Shown here piece by piece: positions 50,201 through 62,200 of a stretch of DNA of 64,000 nucleotides. Positions within the stretch are counted from its first letter, which is position 1. Every line of letters starts with the position of its first letter. The position numbers and the translations under genes are program-made. A model generated the notes under the pieces. That model saw nothing but the letters and a program-made list of their open reading frames with translations. It ran no database searches and had not been told where the DNA came from. The stretch is from Sceloporus undulatus (Eukaryota; Chordata; Lepidosauria; Squamata; Phrynosomatidae), in the NCBI RefSeq assembly GCF_019175285.1, contig NC_056527.1:52207387-52271386 (forward strand). Direction: 5' to 3'.

Positions 50201-53200
50201 ATATGCAATTGGGAAACATGAGGTGGTTGTATCATATAATACCTCATCCTCTTCCAAATTTTGAAAGATTGTGAAGATCAGAAAAATCAATAGGGGACAA
50301 CAAATTGGGTTTCTTCAGCCTGTTACAGACTGCCAAAATAAAGCTGCTTCGGGTCTCTTTGGAGGTATGCTCTTTAAATGATGCATGCATCCTAAGAATC
50401 CGGAAGCTGCACCAAAAGCTGCACTCCAGTGCTTAGGAATGGAGTGTGGCTTTGGCGCGATCTCTGGACTCTTAGGACCCATGCATCATTTAAATAGCAT
50501 ACCTCCAAAGAGACCCGAAGCAGCTTCATTTTGGCAGTCTGTAACAGGCCTATATTTTTAATGCTAAGCTTTCACTGCTAATTGCAGCACCGCAGCAGAA
50601 TTTAGAAAACAAAATTTGACAAGAATTGATTATCATTATGCCTGAGCCAGAAATATCAAACATGCATGCTAAGATGCCAAGCAAAGTGCCTCTATAAGCA
50701 CTGAACAAGTATTTGTAAATAAAGCTCTTAGATTAATACCTAGGCAGGCTAACTCTCTACTAAATACTTTCTCAATCCTGATTGTATCTTCAGCAGAATT
50801 TTTAAAAAACATTTTGGAGAGTCTATTCAGTTTTATCTAAAAGCAGATATTTGGTTTTCTTAACAATGAATATAAATATAACAAAAATATAACTCAAGAT
50901 AAAAGAACAGATTAAAAACAGGGACAACAACAATAAATGCTTTGAGATGGATTCTGTTCTTAACTTTCACCTATGTTAAAACAGCCCTTAAAATAAACTG
51001 GCTCAATATAAGATTTTATTTAAGCAAATCTATACACATACAGTAATATTCGAAAGCATATCCATGTTAAGTCTGTATTAGCATAACAAGATTTTTAAAA
51101 AGCCCCTGCAGCATCTTTGAGACTAAGGCTGCATCCGCGCAACAGATTTAATCTGGTTTGACACCATGGCTCAATGCTATGGAATTCTGGGAATTGTAGC
51201 TTGCTGTGGCACCACAACAAACAACAATTCTCAGAATTCCACAGCACTGAGCCACGGCAGGTGAAGTGGTGTCAAACCAGATTATTTCTACAATGCAGAT
51301 GCTGCCTTCGGACTTTATCACATGGGAGGTTTACCATGAGTAAAATGTCAAGAAATAATCAGAAATCATGAAAGAAGCGTGATCGGGGTTCACACCTCCA
51401 TGCACTTCTCCGTCAGTAAATCATCATGGAGCTGCAATTTGGCAATAATGGGAGATCCCGTTATTATCAAATGACAGCTCCGAGGATGCTCTACTCACAG
51501 GAGAAGCAAGCCCTGATGCCTCCATGACAATTTACTGATGGGAGAAGCATGCAGGGCTGTGAAACCCGATCATGCTTCGTTCATGATTTCTGACGATTTC
51601 ATGGCGATTTACTCACGGTAAGCATCCCATGTGATAAAATCTTTAGCCTCAAAGGTGCTGCAGAGGTCTTGATGAGATGTGGAATATTTTTAACTATTTC
51701 AATGTCTTCATCATCTACATCAAAGTAATGTGAATAATTGGTGGCCATTATCTTTATCTTGATGATAAACTGTAAATCTGCCTTGGCATTTTCTTCCTTC
51801 ACTTTCTCTATTCCAAGTCTTTGCTATTTTCTATTAGCAGTATCGTGTCACCTGCATATTTTAAACTGATGTTTCATCCTCCAATTTTCACACCTTCTTC
51901 TGCCAAGTCTAATCTTGCTTTATGTATAATATGTTCAGTGGCACACCTGCTTTCTTTAAGAGCAATCCATAGTTTGTCATAATTAATAATAATTTGCTAA
52001 GATCTATAAAGCACAGGCTGATTTTCATCTGAAATTCTTTGGTGCACTTCATTATTCAACATATTTTTGCAATAGGATTCCTAATGCCTCTTCCTTTCCC
52101 AAAGCCAACTTAAAGTATCTGGAATTTCTCACGCCATGCATAGTAGAATGTAGAATTTTGAGCATCAGTTTGCTTACATGGAAGGATAATCTAATAATGG
52201 TCATGTGTCTGCTGCAATCCCTGGTGTCCCCTTTCTTGGCAATTAGGATGTATATTGCATGTTTCCAACTTATGGGTCATTGTTTTGTTTTCCATATTCC
52301 ACATTTTAGTTATAACTAAATAAGATTCTGTCTCTACAGAATGAAACAGCTCTGTTGGTACACCATCTATTCCTGGTGATTTATTTCTCCCAAGTGCTCC
52401 GAATGCAGCTTCCACTTCTCTTTCTAAAATTGGAAGTTTGTCTTCATGTCTTCACTTTGAATGACTACGAGTTGGTCCTCTTTATTCATGGATTCAACCA
52501 TCCATTGCTTGAAAATATTTTAAAAATACATAAATTCTCAAAAGCAAACCTTAATTTTGCCATTTTATGTAAGGGTCACCATTTTACTATCCAATTATAT
52601 TTAATGGGATTTGAGCATCCATGGATTTTGGTATACGTGGTGGGTCCTGGAATTAAATCCTAGTGGATACCAAGGTCAACTGTACATCCCTCCTTGAGGG
52701 ATGGGCGATTTCCATCGGATCTTAAATTGGCCATTGTAAAACCGATCCTAAAGAAGCCCTCCCTCGACCCCCCTGGTACATAATAATTATCGGCCTGTTT
52801 CGCTGCTACCATTCTTGGAAAAGGTGATCGAGAGGGCGGTTGCGATCCAGCTTCAGATGGTCTTGGATGAAACGGATTATCTGGACCCATTTCAAACTGG
52901 CTTCCGGGCGGGTCACGGGGTTGAGACGGCCATGGTCGCCTTGGTCGATGATCTCCGTCTGGGCATCGATAGGGGAAGCGTGTCCCTGTTGGTGCTCTTG
53001 GACATCTCAGCGGCTTTCGATACCATAGACCATGGTATCCTTCTGGGGCGCCTGGCTGAGGTGGGAATCGGGGGCACTGCGCTCCAGTGGTTCCGTTCCT
53101 ACCTCTCTGGGAGGTCCCAGATGGTGCAGCTGGGAGACGTGTGCTCCAGCGAGCGGGCCCTTAAAACTGGGGTCCCTCAAGGAGCCATTCTGTCTCCCAT

Positions 53201-56200
53201 GCTATTTAACATTTACATGAAACCGCTGGGAGAGATCATCCGGAGACATGGGGCGCGGGGTTATCAGTACGCTGATGACACCCAAATTATTTTCTCTATG
53301 TCTCCGACTGATGCAGTGACTGGGGATGGCGTCTCTCCTCTCGTGGCCTGTCTGGAGTCAGTAATGGGCTGGATGAGGAAAAACCGACTCAAACTAAATC
53401 CAGAGAAAACGGAGGTACTAGTGATAGGTTCCCCCGGTCCAGGAATGGCGGTGGTTCCACCTGTCCTGAACGGGGTCACGCTCCCTGTGAAGGACTCTGT
53501 GCGCAGTCTGGGAGTGGTTCTTGACTCGTCGCTTCATCTGACTGCTCAGGTGAATGCGACGGTCAAGAACACTTGTTACCAGCTCCGGCTGATTCGCCAG
53601 CTGCGCCCATACCTGGACCGGAGGGACCTAGAAACTGTAGTACATGCTCTGGTAACTTCGAGATTGGACTTCTGCAATGTACTCTACATGGGGCAACCCT
53701 TATACCAAACTCGGAAGCTCCAAATGGTTCAGAATATGGCAGCCCGGCTGGTCACTGGCGTATCCAGGACCAGCCACATAACACCTGTGCTTAAAGATCT
53801 TCACTGGCTGCCCATTCGCTTCCGAGCTCAATATAAGGCGTTGGTTATCACCTATAAAGCCCTAAATGGCTTGGGCCCAGGGTACCTAAAGGACCGCCTC
53901 TCCCCGCACAATCCGCCTCGCACCCTCAGAACATCAGGGCAGCAATTGCTGAAGGTGCCTGGGGCCAGGTTAGCTTCTACCTCAAGAAGGGCCTTTTCCA
54001 CAGCTGCCCCAGCCCTTTGGAATACGCTGCCCACAGAGCTCCGCTCATCTACCACCCTGGCCCAATTTAGGAAGGACCTCAAAACCTTCCTATTCAAGCA
54101 GGCATTCCCCGATTAAATATCCTGCGGGCCTCCCTCCTCTTCCGTGGCCATGAGGATGGGCTAACGGGGATTTTATTGTTTTTTAGACTATGTACAGTAT
54201 TGTTTTGATTGTTATATGTTTTTAACTTTGTATTCAATTGCACCTGTTGCATTATTGTAAGCCGCCCTGATCTTTTTGGAAGGGCGGGATATAAATAAAG
54301 ATTTTATTTTATTATTATTTATAACTTTGAAGTAGATGATGAAGGCATTGAAATGGTTAAAAATATTCCACATCTTGGCTCATTCATTAATCAGAATGGA
54401 GACTGCAGTCATGTAATCAGAAGAAGACTAGGACTTGGAAGAGCAGCTTTGAAGAAACTAGACAAGATTCCAGAGTGAAAAGCTATATCATTTAATGTTA
54501 AAATTAGGATGTTTCCCGTTTCTATGTATTGTTGTGAAACCTGGACATTGAGGAAAATAGATAGGAAGAGAATCAACTAATTTGAAATGTAGTGCTGAAG
54601 AAGAGTTGTGTGGAGACTGTGGATTGCTAAAAAGACAAATGAATGGGTTCTACAGCAAATCTGGCCTGAACTTTCTCTAGAAACCAAGATGATTAAACTG
54701 AGGCGGGTTATAAACCGCTGCTTTGAGGCGGTCTGCTGCCACCGTTTGCTCCGTGCGGGAGCCGCAGCAGCCACACCACGCGGCTCCCGCACGGACCGAA
54801 AAAGAAGCTCCAAAATGGAGCTTCTTCTTGCGGTGCCTCTGTGATGTCGCGAGGCGCCAGGGGCGCATTCACAATGTCACAGATGCCGCGACACGTTCGG
54901 ATGCACAGCGTCTGATACGTAAAGATGGCGCTGGCCGTGTGGAACGGCCGGCGCCATATTGTACGGACAGAGTCCGTACTAGAGCCAGGGGCATCTAGAA
55001 GAGACGCCCCTTTTTTAAAATGGGACGACCTGCAGACGTCCCAAGTGGCGGTTTGTAACCTGCCTGAGATTGTGAAACTTTGGGCCTACAGTTGGCCCTC
55101 CGTATTGGCATGGGTTCTGTCCCAGACACCACCAGAGATACTAAAAAGTGCAGGACCTTGCCCATTATTGCCAATGCATTTGCAAAGTCAGTGTGACTGT
55201 GTTGGTGTGGCTACATGCATGCGCTGCCATTGACAATAATGGATTGGGGTCATCTGTGGAGGTTCCAATCCCCGAATGGCTAGCCTGCCAATACAGTGCG
55301 CTGACTGTATCATGAGAACTCATGACTCATTAGAAGAAACAACAATGCTTGGAAACATGGAAGGCAGGAGGAAAAGAGGAAGATCGCATTCCGGATGGAT
55401 AGACTGAATCAAGGAAGCCATCGCCCTGAGTTTACAAGATCTCAGCAGGGATGTTGATGATAGCGTGATTTAGAGGTCTCTCATTCATAGGATCGCCATA
55501 AGTCAAAGTTGACCCGATTACAGTTAAATATAAACATTCTGCTTCAGTACAGTACTGTGACCTGAATAACTATAAGCAGTTTTTTTGAAATTTCAGTTAC
55601 TTGTCATGTAACTTTAAAAAAAACACACACAAACACAAACAGAAACCAGCATGGTCAAAAATGTCAAAAAATCTACTGCTGCCAGGAATACATTTGCACT
55701 GGAACAAAAAAAAGAAGGTCATCTGTTGTTTTTCAGTGACCCATTACGCAGTGAAGCAAAAACAATGTGCTCTGGTTGTCAATTGGCTAAGGTAGACATT
55801 GGAATTGTCACTGGAGTCAAGAAACAAAAGTAGTCCATATGAAACCTATTCTCAACATAAACTTAATGCTAACCCTAACATTAACTATGAATACACTGAC
55901 ATTCCTATTGGGGAGAACAGATACCTCACCAGACACTCAATGCACATCCCTCTGGTCACCAGCCTATTCAGAATTTGTCCCAACATTTTCAATGAGGTTG
56001 ACTATCAAGGGAAACTACAAGACTGCATTCCACTTACTAATCCCCACTGTGGCATGCCCTGCTGATATGTCAGGGTGAATGTGAGCAAAAATCTGAGTAA
56101 CTAACACTAGCACACAAAAGATATCCAGAACATTGTGTCTGTACCTAATGCTTCTGCAAAGCTAACAAAATGTACAGGGAAAAGGAAATAGCCCTGACTT

Positions 56201-59200
56201 CCAGAGTATTTAAATATTTTACTTATTTAAGAATAAAACTATCATGTCAACATAAACAGCATCAGAAAGCAGACTGGTAAAGTACAATTGAAATGTATTA
56301 TGTTCCACATTCACTGGAGGACATTCCTGAAGAATGAAATAATTTATGTAAAATCTGCAGACAATATATTAAATATAATATATTAATAATATACTAAATA
56401 TGACAAAGAAAAAAAGCTATACAGGAAACTCCTGTTACTTTTAATATGAAAATGAAAATAAAATTGCTTCTCCAGCCCTTAACTGGATACATAGCTTCCT
56501 TACTTGAAACACATTAAAAACAAGGAAGTGAACAGAGCAGCAGAAATATGAACCAGTATGAAAATGTTTACTCAAAAGATTTAAATTAAATGGGATATCC
56601 TTTTCTAAACAGCAATAGCAAATATATTTCTATACCACTCATCTGTGAACTAGCATTCCCTACATACTTTACAGTGTGTAAGCCAATTGCCCCAAACAAG
56701 TTGGGTACAAGTTTTACCTACCTAAGAAAGGATGGAAGACTGAGTGGATCCTGAAGCCCTGCAGGGTCGAACTCACAACCTTGTGGCTGTGAGTGGCTGC
56801 AGTACTGCCATTTAACCACTGCACCACCAGGGCTCCTACCTGAAGATGGTAGCCTTGTATCATTTGAGGATCGTAACATACAGTCAGTCATTCTCACAGC
56901 AACTTGATGTCTTGTTATTTTAAAATAACTCATTATGACTTCAACCCAGTTTTTTGTACATTCATTGATAAAGCATAGAAACAACTTAAAATTAATAACT
57001 AATAATTAAGAACTCAATATTTTCTCCTAGGCACTCTTCCCATTTACTAACACTGCTAAGCTTGTTTCTGTATGTGCCTTCAAGTCACCTGTCAACCTAT
57101 GGCCAGCCCATGAATTTCATAGGCTTCTCTTAGGAAAGGAATACTGTACTCAGAGGTAGTTTGCCAGTTCCTTCCTCTGAAATACAGCCACCTGATATTC
57201 ACTGGTTTCCCATCCAAGTACTAAACAGTGCTGATCCTGCTTAGCTTCCAAGATCAGAGAAGATCTGGTGCTTTTAGTTTATTTAAATAAAATAATAAAT
57301 AATAAAACTTTTATTTATATCCCGCTTTTTTATGACAAGACAATCAATTTAGGTGGCTACTACTAAGCCTACCATCTTAAAATAATATGTCTCTAGCTGC
57401 TTCCTAACAAAGTGTAATATTTCTACATCCCACATTTCTATTTTAGAAAAACTGTGACAAGCCAATGCCAACTACAGTGGTACCTCGGGATACGAAATGC
57501 GCGGGTTACGAAATTTCCGGGTTACGAAAAAAATCCATTCAAAAAAACTGTTCCGGCTTACGAACGTTTTTTCGGGTTACGAAAAAATTTTTGGTGCTTT
57601 TCGGCGCTATTTCACACGAAATCGCGGCTTTTCCCCATTAGCGCCTATGGGTTTTCGGCTTGCGAAGGCTTTTCAGGTTACGAAAGCGGCAGCGGAACGA
57701 ATTAATTTCGTAACCCGAGGTACCACTGTATATAGTCATGCTCTATTTCATGCAGTTTTACTCAGTGACATTCTATGATATAACACACAAACACCCACTC
57801 ATACTGAACAATTATTTGGACTACTTCACTAAAGGTAAGAAAACATGTAATATACAAGTGTCTGTCCTGGGAAGAGTCCTAATACAGTCCATTAGTAGAA
57901 ACACCAATGCCTGTAATGAGTAAGAAAGGTAACTGACTTTTTTGTTCTATACTACAAGGAGATGCTGAAAGGTTCTTGGCCCAAATAAGAAGGGAATGAT
58001 CTAGAGCCATGAAACTTACATGCTATTCCACACATTCACCCCAAAATTCAACACACTTGGGGCCCGTTCATACTAGAGTTTAAAGCAAATTGCTGACTGG
58101 GGTATATGTCCATCGTTCCCACTTGAAACAGGTTCTGATCCTACTGTGCTCTGTTTCAACCAAAACAAAACGAGGCAAACACAAAAGGATCGTTCTTTCC
58201 TGACATTAGTTTTTGGGCAGTTCTTTTGAAAAGACCTGAATCTGAACAATGTTCAACAAGTAGGAACAACAGGCTGGAATCACATTGGGGGAGTTGCACC
58301 AGCTCTTGCCTGTTTCTCTCAGCTACCTCTGGTGCTGTTCTTGGGGGTGCAGGGCACCATCTTGGGTGGCTCCTCTCTTGCGGTGCTCCCTTTGGGCTCA
58401 GCCAAGGCTGGCAGGTGGGGCAGTCCTTCTTCCATTCCTTCCTCCCCTCGGCCTCACCACAGTTCTTGGAGCGCGGCTTCACTTTCTTTCCCAGCTCGGC
58501 CATGGAAACCCACTGGGTGCCCCTGGGCAAGTCACACCCTCTCAGCTGGAAGGGACGAGGAGGAGGTGAAGGACCCTCTCCTCTTCCTCTCTTCCACCTC
58601 TCTCTATGGCTGCTGTTCTTCTCCCCCCCCTCAAGTGTGAACAACAAAGGGGAGTAAACGGCCCTGGAGAGATACAATAACAAAATAACCCAGTTTCCAC
58701 ACCGGGGTTATTTTGTAGTGGGAATGAGCCCTTGGTAGATCATGCCTCAAGTTTCTTTAACCTCTCCTAAAAAATCCTGATGTCTGGTCCCTGAAATACT
58801 GATCTGCTGCTGCTATCACTTCTGAATCAATGAAAAATTTCCTTCCTTGCCATCTCCTTTTAAGGTTTGGAAACAGGAAATAGACGGAGCAAGATCCGGT
58901 GAATGGTCTTTGCACTCAATCCCCAAATTTTGCAAAATATTTCAATTTGGGTCAGCATTCAAACATTTTGGCACCCACTTGGCCAAAATCAGGTCATGAA
59001 CAAGCTCAACAATTTCATGAGTGGACATTGTTGAATGTTTCCTACACCTTGCTGCATCTTTGGTCTCAAAATCTCCAAGCTGAAAGGTGGCACACCACAG
59101 TTGAGTACTACGGGCACTTGTCGCTAAATATTTGGATCATACTCTCATAGATTTTCTTTGGAGTTTTCTTCCGCTGGAAAAGAAGTTTATGACAGCCCAG

Positions 59201-62200
59201 AATTCAGAATTGAAAACTCCACACTTTTAATTTACATGGTTCTATCAATGATCTCAAAAAATTCAGAAACTAGAGCTACGATCCTGCAAACTGGCAGTTT
59301 ACAATACAAAAGAAATCTTTCAAGCTACAGTGACAAAATTATGCACAGATTTTGGGAAGTGGGTTGGGCACCCCCTCGTACATCAGCACCCATCCGTACT
59401 AAAACATTTAGTAACACCAATTATTATTAGGCCACAGAGTTTCTTATGTGATCATGCTATACTAGCCTGAGGCAAATGAATTCAAACAAGAACTTTCTGA
59501 GACTTTCCAAATTGAGCCAAACAGCTAGCAAAACAGTTGCCCTAGGCTCATTGGCATGCAGATCAAAGATAACTAGATAAATAGACTAAACATCAAAATC
59601 TAAGATTTTAAAGGCAAGTAAGGTCAAAATGTAATAGAGCCATTTAAAAAACAAACAGATTTAAATTTAACCTTTTCTAGGCAAAAGAGTCCATTGCCAT
59701 GCCATTGCTTAGGGCTTAATTTTCAAAATTTGTGCTGAGGAGTTCACACCAGGAATGTTCTCTCCAATTTTGATCCCCCGCAAGAATACACAGGAAGTGG
59801 ACAAGATAAACTGATTTAAAGTTTCCAACTGATATTTCTTCCTATATTTTCTCAACACTGACCACTAAAGCATAATAATTTACAGCTAAACACACTCCCA
59901 TTTAAGTTTCATTCTAACAACATTGTCATAGTATGTATATTTTACATGTTTTCCTTTTTAAAAAAACTTTAGAAGAAATGCATTTTTACAATTCCTATAT
60001 AATGTCTGTCTGGTATCTAGGTTAAAGTATCAAGATATAGAGTCCTGCACAATGGACAAAATTTCCGCCTTCTCTCCAACCCCATGTTCTCTTTAGCTTT
60101 GCCTTGGCCCAATCCCAAGATCATAAAACAAAGTAGCTCAAACTATCTATCTATCTATCTCTCTATATATATTATAACAAAACCCTATGCCCAGAACCAA
60201 TAGGTACATCTGCTTACTAGATAAACTAGAACCATTTATTTTTTATCAAGTGAAAATTAAATAGCTATGTTTGGTAAGAAGAGTGTAAGTACTCACATTA
60301 AAGAAATACTCAGATTGGTTCTTCATTTACAGAAATGACTTTTAACTCAATATGTCTGGCAGAAGACTTTAGAATCTAACTGCAGGGCTGAAAGGCTAAT
60401 ACACAAATGGTTTAATATAATTAAACAGAAAACCAATTAATGCTTTAGTAGTTTTTTGTTAAAGGCTGGTTTTACACACCCTGGAAGACTACAATCATAC
60501 ATCTAACTACAAAACATATTATCCCAATTCAGCTTTAAGTCTAGGTCTGAGAGGTGCAAGAATAATCTGTATGTTCACATGTTCCATTTTGAACCTCCCC
60601 TTTGATTTTGCATGTTGATTAATATAGAAGGAATAAACTATTCTAGACAGTCATTTTGCAACGAAGAAGCTTCTATAGAATGGTGATTTAATAATGTGAT
60701 CTATATTCCCCTTCTTGTTTTATTATTTTAAATGCTTCAAAACTGGTACGATTCAATTATTACTTTTAATATAATAGATTTGTTTTCATTCAGTGGATAA
60801 ATTGTTAGCTGTATTATATTTTAATTAATCCTGTATGCCATCCTGGTACTATGGGAAAGGGATACTGTATTATTAAATAAAATACATTTTTAAAAGATAT
60901 ATTGTTTGTCTTTGACAGAATTATGAGTTTGCTTTCCAATTTGTCCAGGGTTTCCTTCTAAAACACTACTTGCTTCAGATCTCCTTCCAAAACTTGTTTA
61001 CATTTTCTTGCCCCTGCATGTTCTATTTGCATAAAAGAGTAAATGAAATGCTTTAATATCCTCATCTGAAGCAGAGGACTAAGCTGTTTGTTAACAAGTT
61101 GTTTCATATTTTAAAACAATGCCCTGACAGACAGAAGGCCAAGTTAAGTGTGTTTGGTTATATTCACATGTAGTCAATTTCACACTAAAAGGTGAAAAGC
61201 CAATGTAATTCTTTTGGGTGTAACTAGGCCAGAAGCTATTTGAAACAGTCAATGGAAGTATTACCCATGGCTGAGTCTACTCACAGGTAAACCGTCACCA
61301 TTTCACGAAATAGCCTTGCTGGAACACTTAATTTGATCATATATTGCCAATAACCTGGTCAGGGAACCACATGTGCTGTATTAACTTATCAAATGAAGGG
61401 GAAAAAAGCAGAACCTGAGTACGGATCGTAATTCAGTACAAGATGCAAAGTGTACCAGGTGGTTATGAGACACTGTACCAGCGCATACCAGCTGATCCAG
61501 ATGCACCCTAACACCCCCAAACCTCAGCTCCTCTTGAATAAGAGGATCAGCTGCACTGTCAAGTAACAAGGAAAGAGAAAGGGAAAGCCAAGGAGGAGCT
61601 AACCATATCTGATGGGTGGAGACATCATGGCATAATTCAAGAAAGCGAGAGGCTGACTGCTGACACAACGTGACAGCAATGCTCACAGTCAGAGGTTACC
61701 CCACCCACCACAAGAATGAGCAAAGGGCCCCCCCACACCTTCGATCCCAGTACTGCAACAACAACAAAAGTATATTTCATGCAGGAATGACCATTTGCTT
61801 CTAAATACGTTGCTTCTTTTGTTCATGTTAACATTAAAAATGCATCTTTTTAAAAACCAGAAACAGAACTGTGAGCAGTATCCCTGTTTTGCAGTATTCT
61901 GGCAGCCCCTTCAGACTCCACGGTGGTCCCAGGCTGAAAACAAGCCCTCTCCCCCAGATCCACTGCAGATACCCATCCCTCTCCTAGCGCACCACTCAAT
62001 GCACGGGGGAGGCTGCTTCTGAAGGCCAGCTCAAAAGCCCTGTGAGACGGTACACAGCTGTTCCTAGCCAGAAACAATGCATGGGAAATTGATGTAAACA
62101 CACCGGTACCTTTATATCCAGGAATCTAATAGAGTCTGCAGGGGGTGGGCAGAGAAATGGCACAATCAACTAATCTCTGCAGTTCGGTCCCCCTCCCCCA

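Larger units (their letters stand above)
54317..55530 (+). mobile_element. RTE/BovB-like LINE, C-terminal part and 3' tail, with two nested insertions
   Basis: Translated pieces [40 protein letters not shown] and [16 protein letters not shown], then [10 protein letters not shown], match the BovB RT C-terminus. Coding continues at 55310 as [20 protein letters not shown] and the 3' end reads GGATCGCCATAAGTCAAAG. Removing the nested elements at 54702-55064 and 55089-55307 rejoins the RTE sequence exactly at the duplicated TGA and TA. Confidence 0.75.

Noticed and set aside
57063-57271. 5S rRNA gene
   Set aside because: Only the internal promoter part is 5S-like and it is fused to a SINE body and tail; it is a retroposon.
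58156-58683. 175-codon minus-strand open frame
   Set aside because: It lies within a candidate DNA element, includes SINE sequence, is opposed by other open frames and has no recognisable domain.
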